Origin: Trematomus loennbergii
Taxonomy: Eukaryota; Chordata; Actinopteri; Perciformes; Nototheniidae
Length of the DNA stretch: 64,000 nt
Assembly (NCBI GenBank): GCA_012861695.1
Contig: JAAOOA010000086.1
Coordinates: forward strand, 4,547,293 to 4,611,292
Direction: 5' to 3'
The position numbers were made by a program, and so were the translations under genes. A model generated the notes under the pieces. The model did not search any database. It was given only the letters and a program-made list of their open reading frames with translations, and was not told the DNA's origin. This document shows positions 35,505 through 46,970 of this stretch, piece after piece (the first letter of the stretch is position 1; every line of letters begins with the position of its first letter).

Positions 35505-36290
35505 TAATTCATCGATTATGAATAAGTACCTCATACAAACCCAGAAAAAAATCCTTTTAACTTTAACCATCCCTTTAAATTAAACTATTTTCTATGAGTA
35601 TTTTCAACTATGAGATAAACGATTTCCCTTAACTCTTAAAAAAGGAAAAGGAAAAATGTTTGATGGGGGTCAGTCTGAGATTCTTACAGGTCAATGGTAG
35701 AGTTTTAGGAGCTTGGAAAGCAGTAGCCTGCTGACACACCCTGACTGAGGGACAGATGGTTCACTCGCCGAGCCCCATAAGTACCAAAGGACAGAGGGGT
35801 CTCCCAAGGACTCTGTGGGGGACCAGAGGTCCCACTAAAGCTTTAAAGTGCTAAAACCAATAGGACATCTTATATCTCACTCACATCAGTATTGTAGTAA
35901 GTACTGTTCTTAAATCAAATCTTAAGCCACTACAATAAAAGTACCCCAAAGTAGGTAAAACTGACCATCCTGAGCAGCTACAGGATTACAGTACAGATTA
36001 ATGTAAATTAGTCAATGTAATTGCCATTACTCCAGTATTTATACATGTTTTACATATTGGGGCTACTGTAAGGTCAGCAGTGTAAGTAGACTTTTAGAAA
36101 CTGCTTCTTTTTCAATATACAGTCAGGTGTAAGAACATTTGACTATTATTCAGCTGTTGTTTAATATAGACAGTGTCAGTGAACTTTGATGACTCAGTTT
36201 TTGGTAATTAGCTAATTCCTTTGTTGCAGAGAGTTAGATTAGAGGCCTGACACCAGTCTGATGCCTGTATGGTAATTACAACCTTTGGTC
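35505..36290. other. No gene recognised
   Basis: AT-rich spacer between two repeats; I see nothing in it. Confidence 0.35.
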
Positions 36291-36294
36291 AGGA

Positions 36295-36475
36295 GACATT
36301 AGCTTAGCATAAACACTGAAAACAGAGGCAAACAGATAATTCTAGCTTTTGCAAATCTTTTTTTTTTTTATCAACGACTTTTAGAAGTCCTGATAGGCAC
36401 ATCAATATAACCCTTTGGACAGAACCAGGCTAGCTTTTTCCAGTCTTTATGCTAGGCTAAACTAAACTGCTGCTA
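36295..36475. repeat. Interspersed repeat with TTAGCTTAGCATAAA motif
   Basis: ATTAGCTTAGCATAAACACT at the left is inverse to TCTTTATGCTAGGCTAAACT at the right. The same block (GTTAGCTTAGCATAAAGACT) recurs at 61130-61175. This is a common teleost repeat motif. Confidence 0.5.
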
Positions 36476-38769
36476 GCCAAGTTTTATACACAACATGAGC
36501 AGGGACGTGCGGTCAGGGGAGGCAAGTGAGGCAGTGCCTCAGCTGTCTTCATGAAAAGTAAAAATACAAATAATAAAATGAAATAAATATGAACATTTCT
36601 CCACTGGTCTGTGCTATAAATGTATTTTTTGTATGATTCCAATAATTTCGATCATTTTTATAGTAAAAATCGCTGAAATGGCGTATTTTCTGTTCCCATA
36701 CGGTGGGAGATGCGAGCTGAGGCAGCGACGAACTTACCCCTAGATTCCACCGGGTCCGTCTGCGCCGCGTTATGGCCGTGTTACGGCCGTGTTACGGCCG
36801 TGTTACGGCTGCGCTGCGGCGTTCGCAAAGATCGCGGCCACTCTAGTTAATGGGTGCTATTCCACCAGACGTGCCGCGTTACGGCCAAAAGCGTCCCAGA
36901 AGCGTCTCGGCGCTGGGCTCCGCTCAAAATAAGATTCAAGTCTATTTTTCGACGTGACGCGACCCTTATGAAACAAAATATATTGTAATATATTGGTAAA
37001 TATAATACAATATATTGGATCATACATTTCCATATATGGGAAAGTAGTCCTTATATTTTTAAATATATTGCAATATATGCATGGACCATGTATGGCTATA
37101 TATTGATACATATAAAAAAAATATATTGCAATGAAAACAAAAACTGCACTATACATTTATATGTAATAGTTTTATTGAAACACTCATTTATCTTTCATGA
37201 GTTTACATAAAATTGAACAGATATTCATAAACAGTTATCTCACTTCGTTTTGTATAGTTACCCACTTTATATATGAACATATGTTTGATGGTAGCCTACA
37301 TATAAAAAAAGTACAAATTGTCCATTGAATGATGGAAAATAATATACAGTTTATAATATATATAGACACACACATATATGCACGCATATATATATGCATA
37401 TATGCACGCATATATATATATTCATATATGCGTGCATATATGCACGCTATATATATTCATATATATATATATATAAATATATATATATGCATATATGCAC
37501 GCATATATATCTATGCATATATTACGGCCGACCGGCTATTTGGAGTGGAACGCAGCCCATCCACGGCAGACAGCCCAAACAGTATTCGAATGCGCCACTT
37601 CCGGCTGATTTCGGGGAGCCCCCCCCCCTCTCCAGCAATAGATTGATCTGATTGGCAGATTCAAATCTGCGTTGCTGCCTCTGTCTGTTGATTCTGTCGC
37701 TGAGTGTCAAAGAGAAAGCATTCATCAGGTGCTTCGAAACGGAAAATTAAAAAGAAACGAGAGGAAAATACAGCACCAGAGTCAGGTATGTGTGTGAGCA
37801 TTTAAAACTATTTTAAATTGAAATAATTCTGCATGTACACTATAAGTAGTCTAGTTGCTTAATCCGTATGTCCCGTCTCTCGGCACTACACATATATGCA
37901 GATCTTTAGTGTTGGTAATGTTATAAGATTGTATGCATAGTGTCCTGCTCAGTCAGTGTGTTAATGAGTCTTGATGTCCCGTTTTTAGTTTCTATGTTGT
38001 TCAGGAATTGAGCTAATGCTAGCTAGTTAGCTAAGTTAAGCTATGATAGTGTGTGGATGAGATGCTAACTTAGCTTTTATTAGCCGTGTGTTTGCAACGT
38101 GTCTAATGTGTTTTAGCAACAATTAGTATTGCTGTTGCTTATTATTAATAACCATCGTCTGGTTAGTTATTGTAATTTGAACCTTATTTCTATTTCTGTG
38201 TATTTTGCAGAAACCATTCATTCATTCTCTACTCTACGTTAGGCTATGTGTTGTGGACTAATGCATTCAAGTTAGTTCACATTTTAGTTGTTATTGCCCC
38301 TGCTGACAATTGTGTGGATAATATGTAGCCTACAGTCAATGGCATTTCACATTTTGCTCTCCAGTGTATGTTATTTTAATGTTGACCCATAATACTATAT
38401 ATCTATATATTTTACAGGAGCATTGTTGAAATTCATAGGTCGAACTAAGCCTGCAGAACCACAAGTCAAGAGGACAGAGGAGCCAGATAGCAGTGGTGAC
38501 TGAGACAGAATAAATAAGGAGAGAGGGCCCATGCAGAGGCAGACATCAGTAGTGAGGAATCAGACCCAAAATATACGAGGACAGAGGAGCCAGATCGCAG
38601 TGGTAAGGAACGCACTGTCATTTTTCTTTTCACATATCACTTTATTCACTATTCAGCTTAGTTATCCTTGCCATGAAGGATTGAATGGATGAATGTTCTA
38701 TATTATTTTAATGACAGATTGAACCACAGCAATATTGTTTTAGAGATTTTATATGTTTAACTGCTATGC

Positions 38770-38955
38770 CTGTCATCTCTGCTCTGTGTCATTGTGTTGT
38801 CTCCTGGGTTCTGTAGTGCCCGGAGTCTGTCTTTTTATTTTTTTCCTCCCAAACCCCATCCCCTCAGGACGCCTTTTGCCTCCTGTCAGGTCATCATTGT
38901 AATAAGAATTTGTTCTTAATTGATTTTCCTGGCTAAATAAAGGTTCTACTACTAT
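38770..38955 (+). mobile_element. LINE 3' tail fragment
   Basis: ATTGTAATAAGAATTTGTTC, TTAATTGATTTTCCTGGC and TAAATAAAGGTTC are the standard 3' tail of a common teleost LINE. The body is absent, as in a strongly 5'-truncated insertion. Confidence 0.55.
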
Positions 38956-39234
38956 TTATTCAGTTATTTTATTACTGGTACTGCTAATTGCATTATGCGT
39001 ATTGTTGTATATTGTATATACGTATGTATTTACTACTACTACTTACAAAATCGAGGGTTGTAGCTTTGTGTCAGTACATATTTCAGGGTTTTTCTATGCC
39101 TTTGTTCATCTAAATTCTAATACTCATAGGCGACTACCACTCCTGCCGATGCCGATGCCGAGGCCCAGTTCTCCCTTCCCACCACCCCAGGCTCATTGTG
39201 CTAGGTAAAACTCTCATTCAATAAAAGTAGTCTT

Positions 39235-39622
39235 TTAAAGGTGGGGTAGGTAATTTTGGAGAAACCAGCTCGAGTGCGCTAGAATTTGAAAATACACAGC
39301 CGGAAAAAATCTGCCACTTCCTCACAGAGCCCCTCCTCCAACACACACGAACGCGCACATGACCAATGAGGGCACGAGATAAGTTTGTGCACAGATGGAA
39401 GGCTGACAGGCAGGTAGGCCATCCAGTCATTTCAGCCGGGCCGGCTAAAATGATTGGTCGTGCTTTTTACAGTACCACGGCTTCCACAGATGATATTTTT
39501 TATGGATTTTTTGTCAAAGCACTTCAGATATTCATTGCTATCGGGATGTTAAGAGCATTCCATGGAATATAACAAAAGTGTATCTCGAGCCGGTTTCTCA
39601 AACTTACCTACCCCACCTTTAA
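39235..39622 (+). mobile_element. TTAA-flanked MITE of 388 bp (family E2)
   Basis: TTAAAGGTGGGGTAGGTAA and TTACCTACCCCACCTTTAA bound the element, flanked by TTAA. It is the reverse complement of 14370-14757 with few differences and the same length, so both copies are relatively young. Confidence 0.85.
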
Positions 39623-40134
39623 AGATGAATGCAATTACATTTAAAAAAGTTTTAAACAGAACTGTTACAGATGCAGATGCTTGGTCCAAATTCCATAAAA
39701 TATACCAACCAGTAGCGCCACACTCAGACGAAAATGTACAAAGCCTATTCTTCCACTATTTGTATTCCCACATTATTCACCAAGCCAGCCCATGCTTTAA
39801 TATAGATATTATGGATATTGTTATAATTCCTGCTGTCTTTTGTGAACTTCTAATTATTTGTAATTGTTCTGTTCCACAGATGCTGTAGTAAACCACCATC
39901 CAGGGACCAAGACATCAGATATAAGAACATCCATTAACACAAGAATTTGTGAGTAAAGGCACGAAAAAAACAAGATTGACGATCAAATAGGGTACAAGAC
40001 TGTTTTTTTGGCCCTGTTCCGGACATTGTTTTAATGAGTGATCAGCTCATGTTTAAAGTTGTCACCAGGTGAAACAAAAAACAAGATTGTTAAATAGGAT
40101 AACAGACTGCTCTTTTTGGCCCTGTATGAAATAA

Positions 40135-40685
40135 CAATGCATCATTTATTAACTATACCTATACAAAATGTAATACATTTTCCCTTCATTATGTAATAAC
40201 ACCTCCTTTTGTAATAATTTGCCCATTATGTAGTAAACAAGTTCAATGCAAATATGTAATACATGTCGCCACATTTTGAAATATATTATTACATATTGCT
40301 GTGGTTATTACAAAATGAGTTGCAAACAATAACATTACAACTGTTTATTTATTTATTCAACCATGAATCATCCTTACTCATAATTTAAAAATACTTCAGT
40401 AGAATATCTTTCATTGGCCAAAACTAGATCAAGTGTTACCATATTCATTAGCCAACATGTATATCAACATCAATTTTGGGATATATTTACAGTTTGGTTA
40501 TGGTTACATAATGAATATTACAGTTTTTTAAAAGGGCAACTCACGCATTTTGTAATAACCATTGCAAAATGTAATAATTTATTACAAAATGCAGGGACAT
40601 TTATTTTATATTGCGTTCAGGCTGTTACAGAATGCAGCAGATTATTACAAAATGTGGGTTTTATTACATAATTACATAAAAATGT
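40135..40685. repeat. Cluster of TGTAATAA / TTATTACA motifs
   Basis: More than ten occurrences of TGTAATA, TTATTACA and TTACAAAATG in both orientations, for example TGTAATAATTTATTACAAAA at about 40570. The density suggests a subterminal repeat array or a degenerate AT-rich satellite within the large element. Confidence 0.5.
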
Positions 40686-40764
40686 TCTTGAGTCATGACA
40701 TAATGTGTTGTTTATAGGCCTTTTCTTTTATTCGTTCCTTGTCCTTCTTTTAATGAGTATTTTG

Positions 40765-41735
40765 ATAACTGTTACACATTGATAGAAAAATTAAGCTTCT
40801 CATTATTCAGACTCAGCTCTCAGCGCTTAAGCTTCTTTTAAATGTTGATAAAACCAAGGTAATGCTCTTTTCAAAAGCTAAAAAGACACCAGAGCCTGTT
40901 TTAGATATTGTAACTACGCAAGGAATAAAACTTGAAGTGGTTACCTGTTACAAATACCTTGGTATCTGGCTTGATGATTGTCTCACTTTTAAACTTCATG
41001 TCAATAACCTGCTTAAAAAACTGAGGGTTAGGCTAGGTTTCTTACAGGAACAAGTCCTGTTTCTCACTTGAGGCCAGAAAAAGGCTAGTCACTGTGACCT
41101 TTTTACCTGTACTGGACTATGGTGATCTGATCTATATGAATGCACCTGCCAATTGCCTGGTCAAGTTAGATGCCGCCTATCACAGTGCACTGAGATTTGT
41201 GACAAACTGTAAAGTATTAACCCATCACTGTACCCTGTATGCAAGGGCAGGTTTGCCTTCACTAACTGTACGGAGGCTCAGTCACTGGTACATTTTTATA
41301 TACAAAGCCATGTTAGGGAAACTTCCTTCCTACATCTGCTCCCTGATCTCACGGCGAATTGTAAGTGGCTTACTGCCTGAGATCGAATGCTGTGGTTTTA
41401 TTAAATGTGCCAACTGCTAGGACTGTCTTAGGGAAATAGCATTTAGATGCGCAGCTCCGCTAACTTGGAACAGTCTGAGCAATTTGGTTCCGCTAAATGT
41501 TTTTAAAGCAAGGATAGATACTATCCAATCGGAAACTGTTGGAACCTGTAAATGTTACTAGCTATGTAAACTAGTCACTGTAAATATGCTGTATGATGTC
41601 CTTTTTTGTTTTTCTGTTATGTTTATATGTATTCATGTGGAACCTACTTGCAGCAGGTCACCCTTGAAAAAGAGATCAATGATCTCAATGGGATTCACCT
41701 GCATAAATAAAGGTTTGAAATGAAATGAAAGATTT
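40765..41735 (+). mobile_element. 5'-truncated LINE with RT C-terminus and (TGAAA)n tail
   Basis: Plus frames give VMLFSKAKKTPEPVLDIVTT, CYKYLGIWLDDCLTFKLHVN and LLKKLRVRLGFL, then VLDYGDLIYMNAPANCLVKL, DAAYHSALRFVTNC and HWYIFIYKAMLGKLPSYIC: the region after the catalytic box of a fish non-LTR reverse transcriptase. A frame change near 41070 and stops separate the parts. The 3' end is ATAAATAAAGGTTTGAAATG with a short GAAAT tail. The YADD box and everything upstream are missing. Confidence 0.75.
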
Positions 41736-41834
41736 TTTTTATCAGAACATGCATTTCTCCTCATTGTGAACATATATTGCACTCATGTTCAGAATATATG
41801 GTACGTACATGGTCTTTTATAAATCTGAATATAT

Positions 41835-42215
41835 ATAGTGCATACATGTCCCCATATAATTGTGAATATATAGCGCATACATGTCCCCATATAATTGTGA
41901 ATATATTCTGCATACATGTCCCCATATAATCTGAATATATAGAGCATACATGTCCCCATATATTGTGAATATATATAGTACATGTCCCCATATAATTGTG
42001 AATATATTCTACATACATGTCCCCATATAAATCTGAATATATAGTACATACATGTCCCCATATATTTGTGCATATATATATATAGTACATGTCCCCATAT
42101 AATTGTGAATATATTCTGCATACATGTCCCCATATAAATCTGAATATATAGAGCATACATGTCCCCATATATTTGTGAATATATATAGTACATGTCCCCA
42201 TATAAATGTTAATAT
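41835..42215. repeat. Minisatellite, about 11 units of roughly 35 bp
   Basis: The unit core is CATACATGTCCCCATATAA followed by a variable TGTGAATATATAG/TCTGAATATATAG spacer. Three spacer types alternate in fixed order, giving a higher-order period of about 101-107 bp (unit starts near 41916, 42017 and 42124). The minus-strand open frame with repeated YMGTC/IWGHV is a by-product. Confidence 0.85.
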
Positions 42216-42239
42216 ATAGTAAAATGTATGTTCACATAT

Positions 42240-42560
42240 ATACACAACCAATATATTATATATATTTACATATATTACTCAATATATGGAAAGCGGCAAT
42301 TACTGATGTATTATCCCATATATTACAATATATTATCACAATATATTATTCAATATATATATATTGTAATATATTAACACAATATATTATTCTATATATC
42401 TTCAATATATTTTCAATATATTTTGTAGATATGAATAAATATGTTTTTCATGTTGATTATTAATCAGTATCACTTGGTGTAGCCAACAGCAAGATTTCCT
42501 TTATTAAATCTTTTCAATTAACCAGTAAATCAGAAAACAAAATAATGCAATATATTGACA
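42240..42560. repeat. AT-rich region with ATATATTG/CAATATAT inverse motifs
   Basis: Dense ATATATTA and CAATATAT motifs, including CAATATATATATATTG (42351-42366). The same motifs occur near the opposite end of the large element (36970-37140), so these are probably subterminal repeats. Confidence 0.5.
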
Positions 42561-43719
42561 GTTAATATATGGGGAAATATATTTTCTTTGCGTAAGGGGA
42601 GGCGTTGCAGAGGCGCCGGGCAGGAAGTGGACCGGTCAGATCATCCGGCCCATCCCCAAAATAAACTAATTTTGCAGACCCTATCCCTCCGTTGTCTTTC
42701 AAGTAGGAGGAGAAATGCCAGCGTTCTCCTCCGGTTTACAGGCACTGTGTAAATTATATATATAGAATAATTATGATGATGAATGCATTTTTTTACCACT
42801 AAAATACAGCAACACATCTTTGATTCATGTCGTTTATAACTGGAATATTACAATTATTATTAACTTTGTCTGTACAAAGTAGCCTGTCCAGGAAATATGC
42901 CCAAATCAACAAAAACTGCGAGCCGGCAGGCAAGATGCTCCGCTTCTGAAATGCTTCTGAAACGCGCCCGGAAGGGTATGACGCCGGAGGAGGCCGGAAC
43001 CCATGGGCCGGACCAAAACCGCGGCGCAGCCGTGACGCGACGCCGACGGACCCGGTGGAATCGAGGGGTGAGCCTCACCTCGGATTGCGCAATCCCTCTC
43101 AAACTAGGTTGAGCGCATGCATTTGGCACGTGCCTGTTGCACTCTGTATGTCGCCAATATAATGTTTCCAGAGACTTTACTATGCGTCCTGACTTTCCAT
43201 AGTCTAGCTAATGAATGTAATGTATGTGTGTCACTGTGTGACATTTTTAGTTTTGCTGATGTGACATAAAAGCACAGTAAAAATACACAAGGTGAGGCAG
43301 ACAGTACTCTGCCGCACTGAAGGGGGCGTACGTGAGCCCACAGGTTCTTGTTGCTACTGTTATTCTACGCAGAGACGGTAGACGCAAACAACAAGCTAGC
43401 TAAAATCACAAAAAAAGTAATAGAGATTTTTGTCCAGAAGGATAGGTGCATGGACTTCATCTTCAAGTAAAGGTAAGACCACAATTTTATTGAAAAATGG
43501 GTTCTTACTAAGAGAACAATCCAATATTTAAATAAAAATGTTTGGTATTCTTTTGTTGAACGGTCTGTTTAAATTAATTGAAGCATCAGACTAAAAAAGC
43601 TTTTGAAAATAACAGAATATTTCGATTAAGGTCAAAATATAATGATATTTGTAAATCTGACTCTGAAAGAGTCAGTGCCTCACCAGCCATGAACCTCACC
43701 CCACGTCACAGAATATGAG

Positions 43720-46362
43720 GGGTATCTAACCCTAACCCTAATCTTGAGAAGAAAGTTAATATGTGTATTTCCCAAAGTGGCAAATATTTGTTTTAATTAC
43801 ATTTTGAGGGCAGGCCCTTTTACTTTTGAGTATTTTTGTGGAAGGCTGCACAAATCCTAAAACACGGACATGAGTCAGCAACTACCCCACACGTGATTTT
43901 GAAGCTTAGCTTGTTTTTAAGTAACAAGCTACAAGTAACTACTTCTGGCAATTGGATTTAACAATCATAAGGGAACCAGAGTGACGGTAACTTTAGGTAC
44001 GGCCTACAAAAAAACATTATTCCTGCAGCACTTTATCACTGCTTAAACTAAAGTAAAGTGAACCCATCTTACAACACCATTTTAAGTATGGAGCAGTTTA
44101 CATTTCATATCAACAAAAATCTAGGTTTGATCGCTGCGGTTTCTCAAATATGTTCTGATCGGTAAGCGTTCAGGCTGATGGCATGTTGATTCCGAGTGAG
44201 CCACAGTAAAAACCAATCTCCCCCCTGATGTAACTGTAATCCCCTGCATGTGACCTCCACTCGCCCCGATGACGTAGGGATGCTGAAAACCTGCAGCGCT
44301 CTCCAAACCAGTGCCTGCCCTGATAGGATTTAGAGGGAAAAACAACACAGCAGCTCCGGGACACATATTATATTCCCACTGTTAAATCCTCTCCAACTCA
44401 TTACCAAATCCTCGCTGCAGGGCAGCTAATCTCTAAAGAGAGACAGACCAGGTGCCCGTCCTTTTCTAATGGAATTGCACGCCGGTTTAAGTGATTGCAT
44501 CAACAATTGCCAGTCCCGATAAATTAGATTAGAAGTAACCAAGAAACTTCATCATAATCCAAAACAAACGTTGCGTGAAAAGAAATGATTTGCATACATT
44601 GTAGCTACTCGACTGATTGCAATATTTATGTCCGCCACTCTGTTCACAGAGCTTTTCACAGCGAGGAAGGCTTGTGATTGGAGCTGTCAGAGAAGAAAAT
44701 GATTGGGAAAAAATGTGTGGAGGAAAAAGCTTGGCAGCGTGAAGCGGCTGGGGATGTGATGAGGAAACAATTGGGAGAATAATTGTTGTGCCTGTGAAAA
44801 TGGAAACGCTGCCATCAAACTAAACCTATCACAGAATATAAAAATACATAATGGATGAAAATATTCTGCTTTGGTGAATCCAAATGTCCTCGTTTGATCT
44901 GATGATAAGGAATGTGTGTGTGAAATATTCACCGATGGAGAGGATAGGCTTTGAGCTGCATTGATGTCACAATTAATGTATAAACCATAGCTTTTACATC
45001 AATGATTAAAGGATTACATTTTAATAAATACTTCAGCGTATGTGCATTAATCTGGTGGTGTCCAGTCTATCATGGAGCAGCTGATGGTCTCTGCTGAGAG
45101 AACAGATAAGAGTCAGAGGATAAGATACTTTTTCAGCATTTAAATAAACAAATCTCAGTCATTTGCTTGAGCACGAGTTCCCTCTGCAGCTGGTTAGCTT
45201 TCAGAGTTCTGACTGCTTTCTGACCCAATCAGAAGCCCTAGATTAGATTCACATTTAACTTTGATTTGCCACCAAACACAATTTGCCATCAACACAGGAC
45301 ACAAGAGCAAAAGGGGCGGAGGACAGTTATTCCTCCAGGAGGTTTACTTTCACTTTACTCGTCTAATGACTCTCAAAATAACTGAGCACAACAAAAGTGC
45401 TGGAGAAAAAATGTGCACAGCTGCTGACTTATAGGTCACCTAGTTAGGAGAACCTGAAGGCACAAAGCATTGTGGGTAAAGTCTTGAAGTTAAGATCATG
45501 TTCTTAGATTTTTCATTTACAGTAAGTATTTGAGTTCCCGATCATTTGTATTGGTAGCTCTTGCATATAGTTTAACAGGCGCTTAGATCTAACTGCACTT
45601 CAATGACGGTGCCAGTGACACATCCAAAACAATCCAGGGCTGTGTCCAAATGTAGTCTCTCATTAACTTGTCCCTACTCACTAGGGAGTTCTATTTGGAC
45701 GATATAGAGCGAAGCAGGAAGTAGTCCTAAACCCCTCAAATGACTTTTTCCCCTTTGTGGACATTTGTTTTCTGCTGTGCTGCTTTGCTGAAATGATTTT
45801 CCCAACACAACCTGTGGATTTGTCTCCATCCTGCTGCACTCTATTAAAAAAAGAAAATTGAAACTTCTCCAGTCAAACAATACCTGTTTTTAAAACCTTT
45901 TGAGGATGTAGCTCACAGCCACACTATTACAAGCTTTGTTTGAATTTGAGCTCAGTTTAAATACATATAATAATTATATGAGAATGTGTTTGTGTAAAAA
46001 TAATTTGGATGGGGAGGGGTTTCATCTGACAAAAGTGATTGCTTACAATTACAGGATGGGTATTGAATGATAATAGAAACAATTAGTTATTGGTATTATT
46101 TTAAGGGTACTGGTATGTGTAGGCCTACTGGTATCGTAATTATTTAAATGGTAATTAGCCCTCAACAGAACTACAAAAAGACTAACTCACTATATCGTGT
46201 ACAATAGTGCAATAGAGTGATTTCAGACATAGCCTCGGAAATAAAGTTTAAAATGTAACAGATAGTCAGGCGCCAAATTATTTTCTATTCAGTTCCACAG
46301 TATTGCCATTTCCAATAAATGCGATTGAAGACAAGTTTTTGGCGATAACTGCCTCAAAGCAT
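43720..46362. other. No gene recognised
   Basis: Apart from the short telomere-like motif at 43727-43741 I see no repeat ends, exons or RNA genes. Largely unique-looking intergenic DNA between cdk5r1 and myo1d. Confidence 0.35.
43727..43741 (-). repeat. Short interstitial telomere-like motif
   Basis: CTAACCCTAACCCTAAT is about 2.5 units of the vertebrate telomere repeat, lying a few bases beyond the flank of the large hAT-like element. Too short to infer a fusion point. Confidence 0.5.
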
Positions 46363-46970
46363 CTAAGGCCCCGTCGACACGGAGACGAAACCGATTTCGA
46401 ACCGAAGTCGATTTAAAAAAGTCTTCCGTCCACACGAAACCACTCAAAAACGATGGAGACGCTGTAGTACATATGCCGGGCCTGTAAGTGGCGCTGTACT
46501 TCCGCCACAAAATACACCAAAAGCAGCGAATAAGATCGATGACGATTATTATTATTATTATTATATATATTATTATTGTTGCTGATGGTTGTGGTAGAGG
46601 AGCTGTAGATTTTGCACTAAAATCTGTGTCATGGTCATTAGCGTCTGGAGCACGAACGCAACCCTGTGATCCGCCATTATTGTTGTTGTTGGCAAAACGC
46701 ATCAGCAATGACGCGGGGTGAGCAGGAGAGGTGGGGAGAGGCGGGGCTATGGCGTCATCGATTCAGGAAATGATCGTATAGAGGGCGTACACACGGAGAC
46801 GCAAGCGTTTCGTCTCCAGACTTACCCACTTTGGGGAGCCGTTTTCAAAGTGTATCGTTTTCGTGCTCCGAAGCCGCGGCTCCGTTTCGGCTTCGTGTGG
46901 ACGAACCGTCTATACGATAAAGAACGTTAGCGGATACAACTGATATCGTCTCCGTGTTGACGGGGCCTAA
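46363..46970. mobile_element. TIR element of family R6
   Basis: The left end TAAGGCCCCGTCGACACGGA pairs with TCCGTGTTGACGGGGCCTAA at the right. The interior has GGCGCTGTACTTCCGCCACA, a (TTA)n run at 46544-46573 and GGGGAGAGGCGGGGCTATGG. It lacks the hAT fragment found in the 24-kb and 56-kb copies. No transposase recognised. Confidence 0.78.

Larger units (their letters stand above)
37704..39948 (+). pseudogene. hAT/ZMYM1-like transposase, 5' exons only
   Basis: Three plus-strand exons join in phase 1. 37704-37785: GTG in place of ATG, then SKRKHSSGASKRKIKKKREE and NTAPES. 38418-38602: GALLKFIGRTKPAEPQVKRT, EEPDSSGD, then after a one-base shift ADISSEESDPKYTRTEEPDR. 39880-39948: DAVVNHHPGTKTSDIRTSIN. 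Donors are GTATGT, GTAAGG and GTGAGT. The basic N-terminus and repeated TEEPD acidic segments resemble the leader of hAT-derived ZMYM1-like proteins. The zinc finger and catalytic region are absent; the second exon is 185 bp, one short of a phase-consistent length. The family name is tentative; the exon chain is clearer. Confidence 0.5.
36741..43066. mobile_element. Inner TIR element (GATTCCACCGGGTCCGTC ends)
   Basis: The left end TAGATTCCACCGGGTCCGTC and the right end GACGGACCCGGTGGAATCGA are nearly perfect inverse copies, extending outward to ACCCCT/AGGGGT. A GGCCGTGTTAC unit is repeated three times at 36773-36808 next to the left end. The inner arms are full of ATATATTG motifs (36970-37140 and 42300-42560). 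Whether this is a separate insertion or part of a layered terminus of the outer element is open. Confidence 0.6.
36500..43711. mobile_element. Large hAT-like element (7.2 kb) with nested insertions
   Basis: The ends are CAGGGACGTGCGGTCAGG at the left and, inverted, CTGTGACGTGGGGTGAGG at the right; GGCAGTGCCTC at the left likewise pairs with GAGTCAGTGCCTC at the right. The flanking octamers AACATGAG (36492-36499) and AATATGAG (43712-43719) differ at one base, fitting an aged 8-bp hAT duplication. Inside lie a second TIR pair (36741/43066), transposase-like exons, a LINE, a MITE and a minisatellite. Confidence 0.65.

Noticed and set aside
37329..37651. Open frames in ATATGCATATATGCACG repeats
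   Set aside because: Low-complexity Tyr/Ile-rich translation of an AT-rich simple repeat.
41761..42251. Repetitive minus-strand open frames (YMGTC/IWGHV units, up to 146 aa)
   Set aside because: By-product of the minisatellite, whose unit lacks stops in that frame; no independent evidence of coding.
43727..43741. Interstitial telomere as a chromosome-fusion scar
   Set aside because: Only about 2.5 units; such short runs are common by chance.
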